Shown here: in pieces, positions 1 through 6,872 of the stretch
Position numbering within the stretch: the stretch's first letter is position 1
Layout of the letters: the number at the start of each line of letters is the position of its first letter
Program-made: the position numbers and the translations under genes
NCBI GenBank assembly: GCA_002839825.1
Contig: PGYU01000026.1
Coordinates: 1 to 36,505 of the forward strand
Reading direction: 5' to 3'
Length of the DNA: 36,505 nucleotides
Source of the DNA: Ignavibacteriae bacterium HGW-Ignavibacteriae-1
GTDB taxonomy: Bacteria; Bacteroidota; Ignavibacteria; Kapaibacteriales; UBA2268
Notes under the pieces: model-generated
Databases searched by the model: none
What the model saw: only the letters and a program-made list of their open reading frames with translations
What the model was told of the DNA's origin: nothing

Positions 1-34
1 AATTCATCTGAATACTCCAAGTCATCGGATGAAT

Positions 35-99
35 GGAGAATTTGAAAGATTCCTAATCATCTTAATCACCAAAATCATAAAAATCATAGTTCGGACAAG
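35..99. repeat. Dispersed repeat, copy 1 (ends in ATCATAGTTCGGACA)
   Basis: This roughly 65-base stretch recurs with small differences at 6633-6688, as a partial copy at 6424-6453, and in inverted orientation at about 6098-6141. The common core reads CTTAATCAC, then AAAATCATAGTT, then a GGACA/CAGACA end. The copies flank the three-gene T9SS block on both sides. The core resembles a motif I recall from many Bacteroidota genomes, but this was not searched. Apart from this repeat, positions 1-226 hold no convincing gene and no clear promoter. Confidence 0.7.
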
Positions 100-226
100 A
101 TTTTCCCTCATAATCCCACTTTTTTTTTGATACAGGTGTGACAAAATCACTTTTTGATTGTTATTTAAAATATATGATTGTGCAATTTTTAAAAAAGTTT
201 TTTTAAATATTCAAAAGGGTCACAAG

Positions 227-2230
227 ATGAAAAATTTTGTACTATGTTTAATGCTTATCATAATCTCTACTACAGTCGCCGAGTCGCAACTCGTAAATCG
301 TTGGGAAGCTGTTGACACATCATCAAGAAATTACACTGATTATATGCGAACAAAAATAATGGATGCACTTGATAAAGACAAGCTGATTTCCATTGATAGC
401 GAAGTTTCTAATACCGGATGGTTTGTCAAATATTCGGCTGATGGTGGTACTACATTTGAAACCATTTTGCAAACGGAATCATTTCAGTACGAGTTAAACT
501 CATTGTCATTTCCGGCGGAGGAGCATTTTTATATTGCTGGCGATACTTCTGAATATCTGACCTCAGTAAGCTACAATTCGTATTTTAAAAGAACTGCAAT
601 TCTCTTTACCAGCTTCGATAGCGGAGAAAATTGGAATTATATCAAGTTTGATTCAAATTCAATAATCAAATATATTGATATGGCTTCAGCAAAATTAGGC
701 GTAGCCGCAATAATGACAGTTGGGAACTACTATAACTCAACTGTTGAATACAATGGTGATACGCTTCTATGGACCGATGATGGATTTCAGACAATTCAAA
801 AAATCCCGCTTCCTATCGAAAAGCTCACTGTTTACGCAATAAAAGTTTTTGATGAAGATAATTTTGTAATTCTTGTGCAGAAAAGTTCCGAATCAATCAG
901 AAAGTATATCAAAACCACCGACAGAGGTGAAACATGGGTTGATTTTGCAGAGGCGCCAAATACAAGAATTATCGAATTCATTGACCAAAATATCGCTTAC
1001 AAGATTGATGACAAACGAAAAGAATCGAATCCTGACCAGTGGGAAACCTTAGTTTCAAAAACTACAGACGGTGGCAATAGCTGGATTGAACTATTTACTC
1101 CAACCAATCCAAAATGGACCGATTACAGAGTTGTAACCATATCATGTGCCGACGAAGATAATGTACTAATCGCAGGAATCAACAGTATGATTTATAAAAC
1201 TACTGATGGTGGTATAAGTTGGCTGCAGCAAAATTTACCAAATGGAGGTAATGGCGGCGTAGATATGGAATATGATGCAGTACGTGAAATCATATATCCT
1301 GAAAAAGATGCTGCTTATGCTATTGTAGGTAGGATTATGTTCAAAATGACCGATGAAATGAATTTACAACGACCATATTTGAATTATTTTGGATATAGCG
1401 TTTCTCCTATTGATATAATCGTAAATTGGACTTCAGTCGAAGGAGCTAAAAGTTATCGCTATCAGTTAGCAAAAGCAACATCGAATAATGTCTATAGCTA
1501 TGACGTATTTAATAATCCTGTCTTAGATACCATTGTTGACAATCTCGAAATCATTCTGCCCGAACTTGATTATGACCAATGTTACTATGCTCGCGTAAAA
1601 GCAATAGGCGATGGAATCGAAAGTGACTGGTTTATTCGGGCTAGTCATTTCTGTACTTTTGATGATGAGAATTATGTATTAGCACCCATTTTCATTAAAC
1701 CTCTATCGGGCGAAAGAATAAAAACAAGCGAAATTGAATTTGTATGGACATCCGTACCAAATGCAGAAATGTATGAGCTTCAGATTAATAATATGCCCTA
1801 TTTCCAATCAACTATATTAGCTGATGAAACTACTGCCGATACAAGCATTATTATACCTACTCCTTCATACGAAAATGTAAACTTCTACGCACGCGTTAGA
1901 GTAAATGACGGAAATATTATTTCCGATTGGAGTTATCTGACTTTCAAGTTGGCTGACCCTACAAGCGTAGAATTAAACATAGTTGAAGATGGAATCAGCA
2001 TTTTCCCCAACCCGGCGATGGATTACATCACAATTACGAAACCTTCCGAAGGTTTCGAACCTTCGGAAGGTTCAGAAATTAGAATCTATAATACTCTTGG
2101 CGAATGCGTGATAAACCTCCCTTCGACAGGCTCAGGGAGCGATAATTCAAGAATTGATATTTCCCATCTGCCTCGTGGAGTGTATTACGTTCGTATAGGC
2201 ATCCGCACACAGATGTTTGTGAAGATGTAA
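227..2230 (+). CDS. T9SS-secreted Asp-box (BNR-like) and fibronectin-III-like surface protein
   Basis: Probably an exported surface or secreted protein of unknown substrate. An in-frame ATG at 158 exists, but the ATG at 227 is preferred because a standard signal peptide (MKNFVLCLMLIIISTTVAES) begins there. Residues about 60-400 carry five Asp-box-like motifs (SADGGTTF, SFDSGENW, TTDRGETW, TTDGGNSW, TTDGGISW), as in sialidase or Ycf48-like propellers. Two FN3-like modules follow, with the strand-and-WT pattern IIVNWTSVEGAKSYRYQL and IEFVWTSVPNAEMYELQI. The last ~75 residues form a T9SS type A sorting domain (IFPNPAMDYITI, LPRGVYYVRI, basic FVKM end). Two loops of this domain contain palindromic DNA inserts at 2040-2072 and 2117-2139. 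It is first in a block of three T9SS cargo genes, 26 bases before the next ATG. The propeller and sorting-domain calls are firm; the biological role is unknown. Confidence 0.85.
   Translation: MKNFVLCLMLIIISTTVAESQLVNRWEAVDTSSRNYTDYMRTKIMDALDKDKLISIDSEVSNTGWFVKYSADGGTTFETILQTESFQYELNSLSFPAEEHFYIAGDTSEYLTSVSYNSYFKRTAILFTSFDSGENWNYIKFDSNSIIKYIDMASAKLGVAAIMTVGNYYNSTVEYNGDTLLWTDDGFQTIQKIPLPIEKLTVYAIKVFDEDNFVILVQKSSESIRKYIKTTDRGETWVDFAEAPNTRIIEFIDQNIAYKIDDKRKESNPDQWETLVSKTTDGGNSWIELFTPTNPKWTDYRVVTISCADEDNVLIAGINSMIYKTTDGGISWLQQNLPNGGNGGVDMEYDAVREIIYPEKDAAYAIVGRIMFKMTDEMNLQRPYLNYFGYSVSPIDIIVNWTSVEGAKSYRYQLAKATSNNVYSYDVFNNPVLDTIVDNLEIILPELDYDQCYYARVKAIGDGIESDWFIRASHFCTFDDENYVLAPIFIKPLSGERIKTSEIEFVWTSVPNAEMYELQINNMPYFQSTILADETTADTSIIIPTPSYENVNFYARVRVNDGNIISDWSYLTFKLADPTSVELNIVEDGISIFPNPAMDYITITKPSEGFEPSEGSEIRIYNTLGECVINLPSTGSGSDNSRIDISHLPRGVYYVRIGIRTQMFVKM
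2040..2072. repeat. In-frame 33-base palindrome, type 1
   Basis: Two 15-base perfect inverted arms (AACCTTCCGAAGGTT and AACCTTCGGAAGGTT) flank a TCG centre. Each arm is itself nearly palindromic. It is translated as PSEGFEPSEGS in the loop between the first two strands of the sorting domain. None of the three forward frames contains a stop, and because the element is palindromic the reverse frames are also open. The same element sits at the same protein position in the next gene (3788-3820), and a half copy is intergenic at 6503-6517. Confidence 0.9.
2117..2139. repeat. In-frame imperfect inverted repeat, type 3 (CTCCC...GGGAG)
   Basis: The sequence CTCCCTTCGACAGGCTCAGG continues to GGGAG and forms an imperfect hairpin. 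It is read in frame as PSTGSGSD. It occupies the second sorting-domain loop, where the next two genes instead carry the type 4 palindrome. The CTTCGACAGGCTCAGG core resembles a motif that I recall recurring in many bacterial genomes; this was not searched. Confidence 0.7.
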
Positions 2231-2256
2231 TTTAAAAATATATATTGGAGTTAATT

Positions 2257-3987
2257 ATGAAAATCTTGGTTCTTATTTCTTTTTTATTTCTTGTAACAAA
2301 TCAGATATTTTGCCAAAAAATTGTAAAAGTCGATGGTTATGCTTTGCTGAATGATGAAACTGTTCATTCAGGTATTGAATTAAAGTTCGTGATGATTGCC
2401 CCGGATTCTTATAAAGATTCAACCCAAACCTCACCAACTGGATATTACAGTTTGAATTTATTTGAGGGTATTTATAATATTTCTATAACAAAAGAAGGTT
2501 TTGATACTCCATTATTAGAAGATGTTAAAATTTTTGATACTCTTACTCTTGATACTAAAATCCTTTATAAGATAGATTTGACTGGCTCATTGTCAGGCAA
2601 TATTGCTACGGGATTACATATTTTACAAGACTCTTGTTTTGTACTTAAAGGGGACACATTAATATTAGAACCCGGAGTTAAGTTGAAATTTAAATCACAA
2701 GGCAAACTTATGATTTTTGGAACACTAATAGCAGAAGGAACTTTGTCGGATTCTATAATATTTGATGAATACGATACAAACATCGGATGGAAGGGACTAC
2801 ATTTTATTGGTGCTAGCGAAACAATTTCCAGCCTTGAATATTGTAGGGTTTCTAAGTCAAAATATTCGGCAATTCGTTTTGATAATTCCAAAGCCAACAT
2901 TTCCAATTGTTTGATTTCAGATAATTTAACAAATGGAAGTTCAACTGTGCCCGGGATAGAGTCATATAATTCGACCTTAGTAATAAGTAAAACCTTTTTT
3001 AAAAATAATATTGACCTATCCTTACTTCAAGGAGCTGCAATAAGAATTGAGGGTGGCAAAGTATCAATAATTAGTTCAAGATTTGAGAAGAATTCTTGTA
3101 ATCAATGGGGTTCAGCAATTTCTATTCGTGAAAATAGTACTGTGAATGTATATAATTCAGAATTTTTAAATAATATATCTAAATATAATGGAGCTTCAAT
3201 CCATATTGACCCAAATAATGTAATTGCTAATATTATTAATTGTTCTTTTTATCATAATATTGTTACAAAACCAACATTTAAATACAATATAAATAGTATT
3301 ACAATATTTGGGAATGCAAACATTTATAACTGCCTTTTTTTCGAGTCTAATTTCCCAATAATTTATAAATCGGAAAAAGCTAAATTAGATATAAAGAATT
3401 GTTGTTTTTCTTATGGTTCAAAAAGTGTTTTTTATGGATGTAATGAATGGTTGGGAGAAATCGTAAAGAAAAATTCAAATAATATTGATTGTGATGTTTA
3501 TAACAATATATACACAAATCCCCGAATTTTGGATGCTGCAAAAGGTGATGTACGTCTTTCTCAAAACAGTGATTGCATAGATGCCGGAGACAATCAATAT
3601 TCTATCTACGATAAAGATATTGCCGATAATGCTCGTATCTATTCACCCAATCAAGACTCTACAGGTATAATCGATATCGGTGCTTACGAGTTTCAGGGAG
3701 TTTTTGTTACCAATGTAGAATCTGAAATTCTACAAAATAAGTTGAATATTTTCCCCAACCCGGCAATGGATTACATCACAATTACGAAACCTTCCGAAGG
3801 TTTCGAACCTTCGGAAGGTTCGGAGGTTAAAATCTTCAATACCCTTGGCGAATGTGTGATTGAATTAGCAGATGTCCAACATCTTGGAGATGTTGGACAT
3901 CTACAACGCATTTATATTTCGCATCTGCCTCGTGGAGTGTATTACGTTCGTATAGGCATCCGCACACAGATGTTTGTGAAGATGTGA
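2257..3987 (+). CDS. T9SS-secreted right-handed parallel beta-helix protein
   Basis: Probably an exported surface-bound protein. The start is the ATG at 2257, giving signal peptide MKILVLISFLFLVTNQIFCQ. A TTGGAG ribosome-binding site lies 6 bases upstream, and its TTG is in frame but is unlikely to be the start. Residues about 25-105 look like a carboxypeptidase-regulatory-type beta-sandwich (TSPTGYYSLNLFEGIYNISI). Residues about 115-460 show the repeating N-x-x-F/I-x-x-N pattern of a pectate-lyase-like beta-helix (SNCLISDN, SSRFEKN, YNSEFLNN, INCSFYHN, YNCLFFES). They end in the DAGDNQYS...DIADNARI...DIGAYEFQ block typical of choice-of-anchor Q / DUF1565-like helices. A T9SS type A domain closes the protein. 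No obvious polysaccharide-lyase catalytic set is visible, so an enzymatic role is not claimed. Confidence 0.85.
   Translation: MKILVLISFLFLVTNQIFCQKIVKVDGYALLNDETVHSGIELKFVMIAPDSYKDSTQTSPTGYYSLNLFEGIYNISITKEGFDTPLLEDVKIFDTLTLDTKILYKIDLTGSLSGNIATGLHILQDSCFVLKGDTLILEPGVKLKFKSQGKLMIFGTLIAEGTLSDSIIFDEYDTNIGWKGLHFIGASETISSLEYCRVSKSKYSAIRFDNSKANISNCLISDNLTNGSSTVPGIESYNSTLVISKTFFKNNIDLSLLQGAAIRIEGGKVSIISSRFEKNSCNQWGSAISIRENSTVNVYNSEFLNNISKYNGASIHIDPNNVIANIINCSFYHNIVTKPTFKYNINSITIFGNANIYNCLFFESNFPIIYKSEKAKLDIKNCCFSYGSKSVFYGCNEWLGEIVKKNSNNIDCDVYNNIYTNPRILDAAKGDVRLSQNSDCIDAGDNQYSIYDKDIADNARIYSPNQDSTGIIDIGAYEFQGVFVTNVESEILQNKLNIFPNPAMDYITITKPSEGFEPSEGSEVKIFNTLGECVIELADVQHLGDVGHLQRIYISHLPRGVYYVRIGIRTQMFVKM
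3788..3820. repeat. In-frame 33-base palindrome, type 1 (second copy)
   Basis: Identical in sequence to 2040-2072 and located at the homologous codons of the sorting domain. It is embedded in a 77-base segment (3748-3824) that differs from 2000-2076 at only two bases. Confidence 0.9.
3871..3901. repeat. In-frame 31-base palindrome, type 4
   Basis: Perfect 13-base arms (GATGTCCAACATC and GATGTTGGACATC) surround TTGGA. It is read as DVQHLGDVGHL in the second sorting-domain loop. All three forward frames are free of stops. An identical copy is at 5980-6010 in the next gene; the first gene has a different element at this loop. Confidence 0.9.
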
Positions 3988-4008
3988 GGAAATAAAGGAG
4001 AAAAAATC

Positions 4009-6096
4009 ATGCGCTATGTAGTTTACATCGTTTTACTATTTTTTTCAGTTAGTCTGAATTCTCAAACTGTTTGGGTGCAGACAAATGGTCCGTATTCCGG
4101 TCATTTATCCTATATAACCAAAAATGGACAAGGGCATCTGTTTGCAATTTCGGAAAATTACTATTTGTTTCGTTCAAAAGATAGTGGTGCTAATTGGGCA
4201 AAAATTGCTTCAAAGATTTCTTCCATTGCTTTCGACTCGGATAATAACTACTATTTGGGAACTACTTCAGGAGAGATCTCATTGTTTGATACCAATATGA
4301 CTTTAATTCAAACAATAAGGAATGAGGAGCATGAGATAAGAAATGTGGAAAGTATTGATATTGATGCTAATGGGAATATTTATGCAAAAGTTTTTATGGG
4401 AGGATTGAACCTTTCAACAGACAAAGGCATAAGCTGGGAAACGATATATACTAGTGGTTTTTCTCAACTTAGTTTTGATTCTAATAACGTTATAATTATG
4501 AGTTTTTATAGCAATGGTATTGCCCGTTCAACAAATAACGGCAAAGGTTGGACGGAAATTGTAATTAACGATGCATCATATCGGCGCGGTATATATTTTA
4601 CTGCTTATAATAAAGTATTCGACAATTTTGTAGCTGTAGGCATGGGAAATATTGTTTATATTTCTAATGACCTTGGCTTAACTTGGCTCCTGGTGGAAGA
4701 CTCAATCCCAATCAATTATGTTGAAGCAGTTTTGATTGATGAAAATGGCGATGCATATATTGGTGGCGATAGTTTAGTTTGCCGCTCGACTGATGGTGGA
4801 TATACATGGACAAAACTCGATGGATTCCCAAAAGTACGGGGTCAATCGCTAGTAAAACAAGGTGATATGATCTTTACTGCCACTTGGAGCAATGGCATAA
4901 TTGCTTATGATATTTCTACAAATTCTGGAGAAAAAAGGAATAATGGAATAATCAATTCAAATGTGTATCAGATTGCTATAAATCAAAAAGCTAATGTTTT
5001 TGCAGCAACTTCAAGCGGAATTTATCGAACGACAAATTCCGGGAACTATTGGGAACAATTAGAATTGCCAATCAGTTCCGATGTTGAGAGCACTACAATT
5101 TTAGCCTCAAAATCCGGTAACTTGTTTGCATCAAGCGAACATGGTGTGCTTATATCAAAAGATGATGGGCAATCGTGGAGTATTGTTGACAATCTGGAGT
5201 CGTATCCTGAAATAACTACTTGTTTTGCAGAATCGGATGACGGTAGAATTTATGCCGGCAACTACTCTTTGCATTATTCAGATGACAATGGCGAAACTTG
5301 GCAATCAATAGATGTTGATGATGTAGTTTATAAAATTTCCTCAATTGCAACTTATCACAACAAATATATACTGGTGGGATCTGATTATGACGGTGTGTAT
5401 TTTTCTGAAGACAACAGCAATTCATTTAAAAAATTACCGATAAATGTCCCTGAAGATACTCAAAATTATGTCAATTTTAACTCTGAAGGCAATATGTTTA
5501 TAAGTATGAATGCTTGGCAGGGTGGCGATGCAGTTTTCAGGTCTATGGATTTAGGCAACACATTCACAACTTTGGATTCACCAAATGGTGGTGTGCGATT
5601 TTTGAAAATTGATAATAATAATATCCTATATTATTCAGATTATAAAAATCAGCTATATCATTCGAAAAACAATGGCGACGATTGGCTACCTTTGAATGAT
5701 AAATCAAAAGGTCCCGTTTATATTAGAGATATGGTTTTCGGGAATAGCAATAATGCTTATATTGGAACATGGTATGATGGTGTTTACAAAACTGATTTTC
5801 TGGCAATTGTAAATTCCGAACCGCTTCAAAATTCAGTTGATTTTGGAATTTTCCCCAATCCGACAAGCGAATATATTGAAATAGCCGTAAATATCAACCC
5901 TACGGTTAACCGTAGGGTTGATGAAATTGCTGAAATGAAAGTCTTCAATACCCTTGGCGAATGCGTGATTGAATTAGCAGATGTCCAACATCTTGGAGAT
6001 GTTGGACATCTACAACGCATTGATATTTCGCATCTCCCACGTGGTGTGTATTACTTGCGTATAGGCAATCGGACACAGATGTTTGTGAAGATGTGA
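4009..6096 (+). CDS. T9SS-secreted Asp-box beta-propeller protein
   Basis: Probably an exported propeller protein. The ATG at 4009 follows an AAAGGAG ribosome-binding site and begins a signal peptide (MRYVVYIVLLFFSVSLNSQ). At least eleven Asp-box-like motifs run through residues about 45-600, for example SKDSGANW, STDGGYTW, TTNSGNYW, SKDDGQSW, SDDNGETW, SKNNGDDW. This suggests one or two seven-bladed propellers of the Ycf48/sialidase-like type. Such repeats alone do not show sialidase activity, and no catalytic Arg triad or FRIP motif was recognised. The C-terminus is a T9SS type A domain (IFPNPTSEYIEI, LPRGVYYLRI, FVKM). It carries two in-frame palindromes at 5893-5922 and 5980-6010. It is the third member of the cargo block, 21 bases after the previous stop. 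Confidence 0.85.
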   Translation: MRYVVYIVLLFFSVSLNSQTVWVQTNGPYSGHLSYITKNGQGHLFAISENYYLFRSKDSGANWAKIASKISSIAFDSDNNYYLGTTSGEISLFDTNMTLIQTIRNEEHEIRNVESIDIDANGNIYAKVFMGGLNLSTDKGISWETIYTSGFSQLSFDSNNVIIMSFYSNGIARSTNNGKGWTEIVINDASYRRGIYFTAYNKVFDNFVAVGMGNIVYISNDLGLTWLLVEDSIPINYVEAVLIDENGDAYIGGDSLVCRSTDGGYTWTKLDGFPKVRGQSLVKQGDMIFTATWSNGIIAYDISTNSGEKRNNGIINSNVYQIAINQKANVFAATSSGIYRTTNSGNYWEQLELPISSDVESTTILASKSGNLFASSEHGVLISKDDGQSWSIVDNLESYPEITTCFAESDDGRIYAGNYSLHYSDDNGETWQSIDVDDVVYKISSIATYHNKYILVGSDYDGVYFSEDNSNSFKKLPINVPEDTQNYVNFNSEGNMFISMNAWQGGDAVFRSMDLGNTFTTLDSPNGGVRFLKIDNNNILYYSDYKNQLYHSKNNGDDWLPLNDKSKGPVYIRDMVFGNSNNAYIGTWYDGVYKTDFLAIVNSEPLQNSVDFGIFPNPTSEYIEIAVNINPTVNRRVDEIAEMKVFNTLGECVIELADVQHLGDVGHLQRIDISHLPRGVYYLRIGNRTQMFVKM
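5893..5922. repeat. In-frame 30-base perfect palindrome, type 2
   Basis: ATCAACCCTACGGTT is followed directly by its exact reverse complement. It is translated as roughly INPTVNRRVD. It sits at the first sorting-domain loop, where genes 1 and 2 carry the type 1 palindrome. Unlike types 1 and 4 it has a TAA in one alternative frame, so it tolerates insertion in only some frames. Confidence 0.9.
5980..6010. repeat. In-frame 31-base palindrome, type 4 (second copy)
   Basis: Identical to 3871-3901, at the homologous codons of the sorting domain. Confidence 0.9.
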
Positions 6097-6174
6097 TTGT
6101 CTGAACTATGATTTTTTTGATTTGAATGATTTTTATGATTGAATTTTGTTCCGTATTTGTCCTAAAATTCGTTT

Positions 6175-6210
6175 ACAACACACCCCCTAACCCCCTCTTG
6201 ATAGAGGGGG
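6175..6210. repeat. 36-base dispersed repeat with CCCCCTCT/AGAGGGGG hairpin, copy 1
   Basis: The stretch beginning ACAACACACCCCCTAA is identical over 36 bases to 25674-25709. Its right half folds as an 8-bp stem (CCCCCTCT, loop TGAT, AGAGGGGG). The two copies lie in the two intergenic repeat clusters of the window. Confidence 0.85.
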
Positions 6211-6236
6211 AATAAGACAGAATTTTCTTTTTGTTC

Positions 6237-6257
6237 CGTCAGGTGTTACACCTGACG
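6237..6257. repeat. 21-base palindrome CGTCAGGTGT-T-ACACCTGACG
   Basis: Perfect 10-base arms around one T. A truncated copy (CGTCAGGTGTTACATCG) occurs near 25361-25377, in the other repeat cluster. Confidence 0.8.
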
Positions 6258-6269
6258 AGACAAATACTT

Positions 6270-6297
6270 GTAGGGACACGGCGTGCCGTGTCCCTAC
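6270..6297. repeat. 28-base palindrome GTAGGGACACGGC-GT-GCCGTGTCCCTAC
   Basis: Perfect 13-base arms around GT. This is the strongest single hairpin in the interval. It shares the GGGACA/TGTCCCT outer bases with the next hairpin at 6308-6328. Confidence 0.85.
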
Positions 6298-6307
6298 TAA
6301 AACAAAA

Positions 6308-6328
6308 GGACAGAACGCTATTCTGTCC
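6308..6328. repeat. Hairpin GGACAGAA...TTCTGTCC
   Basis: 8-base perfect arms enclose a CGCTA loop, followed by CTAC, as in the previous hairpin. Confidence 0.75.
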
Positions 6329-6363
6329 CTACAAAATTTCATTAATTTTCTTTCTCACTCTCT

Positions 6364-6391
6364 TTCGGAGAGGGTCGGGGTGAGGTTTCTT
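6364..6391. repeat. Repeat TTCGGAGAGGGTCGGGGTGA..., copy 1
   Basis: 28 bases identical to 25585-25612. In the second copy the preceding bases complete a CTCTCC-TTCG-GAGAGG hairpin; here the left arm is eroded to CTCT. Confidence 0.85.
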
Positions 6392-6691
6392 CGGTTTTGT
6401 CCTAAAATATGTTTACACCCTTTGGCATAATCACCAAAATCATAGTTAGGACTGCTGGTCATACTGAAGCCGAAGGCGAAGAATCAAGTTTTCTGGATTC
6501 GTAACCTTCCGAAGGTTTCGAATGTATGCCTTTCGACTTTAATTCCCCTCTTGAGGGGTGGATGCGCCAGCAGACGGGGTGGATGTCTTGTCATTTCCCA
6601 CGAATAAATTTATGAACTATTTTTTTCCTCCCGGAGAATTTGAGAGCTTCTTCATCATCTTAATCACAAAAATCATAGTTCAGACAACCTA

Positions 6692-6765
6692 GTCATTCTG
6701 AAGCCGAAGGCGAAGAATCAAGTTTTCATAAAAGTCATGGATTCTTCGCTTCACTCAGAATGACC
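6692..6765. repeat. Imperfect inverted repeat of the GTCATTCTGA...GAAGAATC type
   Basis: The left arm begins GTCATTCTGAAGCCGAAGG and runs to GAAGAATC. The right arm GATTCTTCGCTTCACTCAGA continues to ATGAC and is its near reverse complement. A left-arm copy alone is at 6458-6493. The arm sequence resembles a motif I recall from many bacterial genomes; this was not searched. Confidence 0.75.
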
Positions 6766-6872
6766 ACCCTTTCGCTCAAACAAAATCAAAAAAAGTGCTT
6801 ATCAATGTGACACATAGAATTTTCAATCGTCATAAACGTTAAGTAAGTGATGCAAAGTAAAATTTATAGATA

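Larger units (their letters stand above)
6097..6872. other. Gene-free interval packed with short palindromic repeats
   Basis: No credible coding sequence is present. The interval holds, in order: an inverted copy of the ATCATAGTT repeat (6098-6141), the CCCCCTCT hairpin repeat (6175-6210), three strong palindromes (6237-6257, 6270-6297, 6308-6328) and a CGGAGAGGGTCGGGGTGAGG repeat (6364-6391). Then come an ATCATAGTT partial copy (6424-6453), a GAAGCCGAAGGCGAAGAATC element (6458-6493), a half type 1 palindrome (6503-6517), a CCCCTC-TT-GAGGGG hairpin (6545-6558), another ATCATAGTT copy (6633-6688) and a long imperfect inverted repeat (6692-6765). The rest is AT-rich leader before the gene at 6873. 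Some hairpins could act as transcription terminators, but none has a clean following T-run. Confidence 0.75.

Noticed and set aside
158-226. Upstream ATG start for the first cargo gene
   Set aside because: The extra 23 residues precede a complete signal peptide that begins at 227, so they would bury the export signal.
4009-6096. Sialidase call from the many Asp-box motifs
   Set aside because: Asp-boxes occur in many non-enzymatic propellers, and no FRIP motif or catalytic Arg/Tyr/Glu set was recognised.
6097-6872. Remnant of an insertion sequence or attachment site
   Set aside because: No transposase fragment, no matching terminal inverted-repeat pair spanning the interval, and no target duplication could be seen; the palindromes are independent short units.
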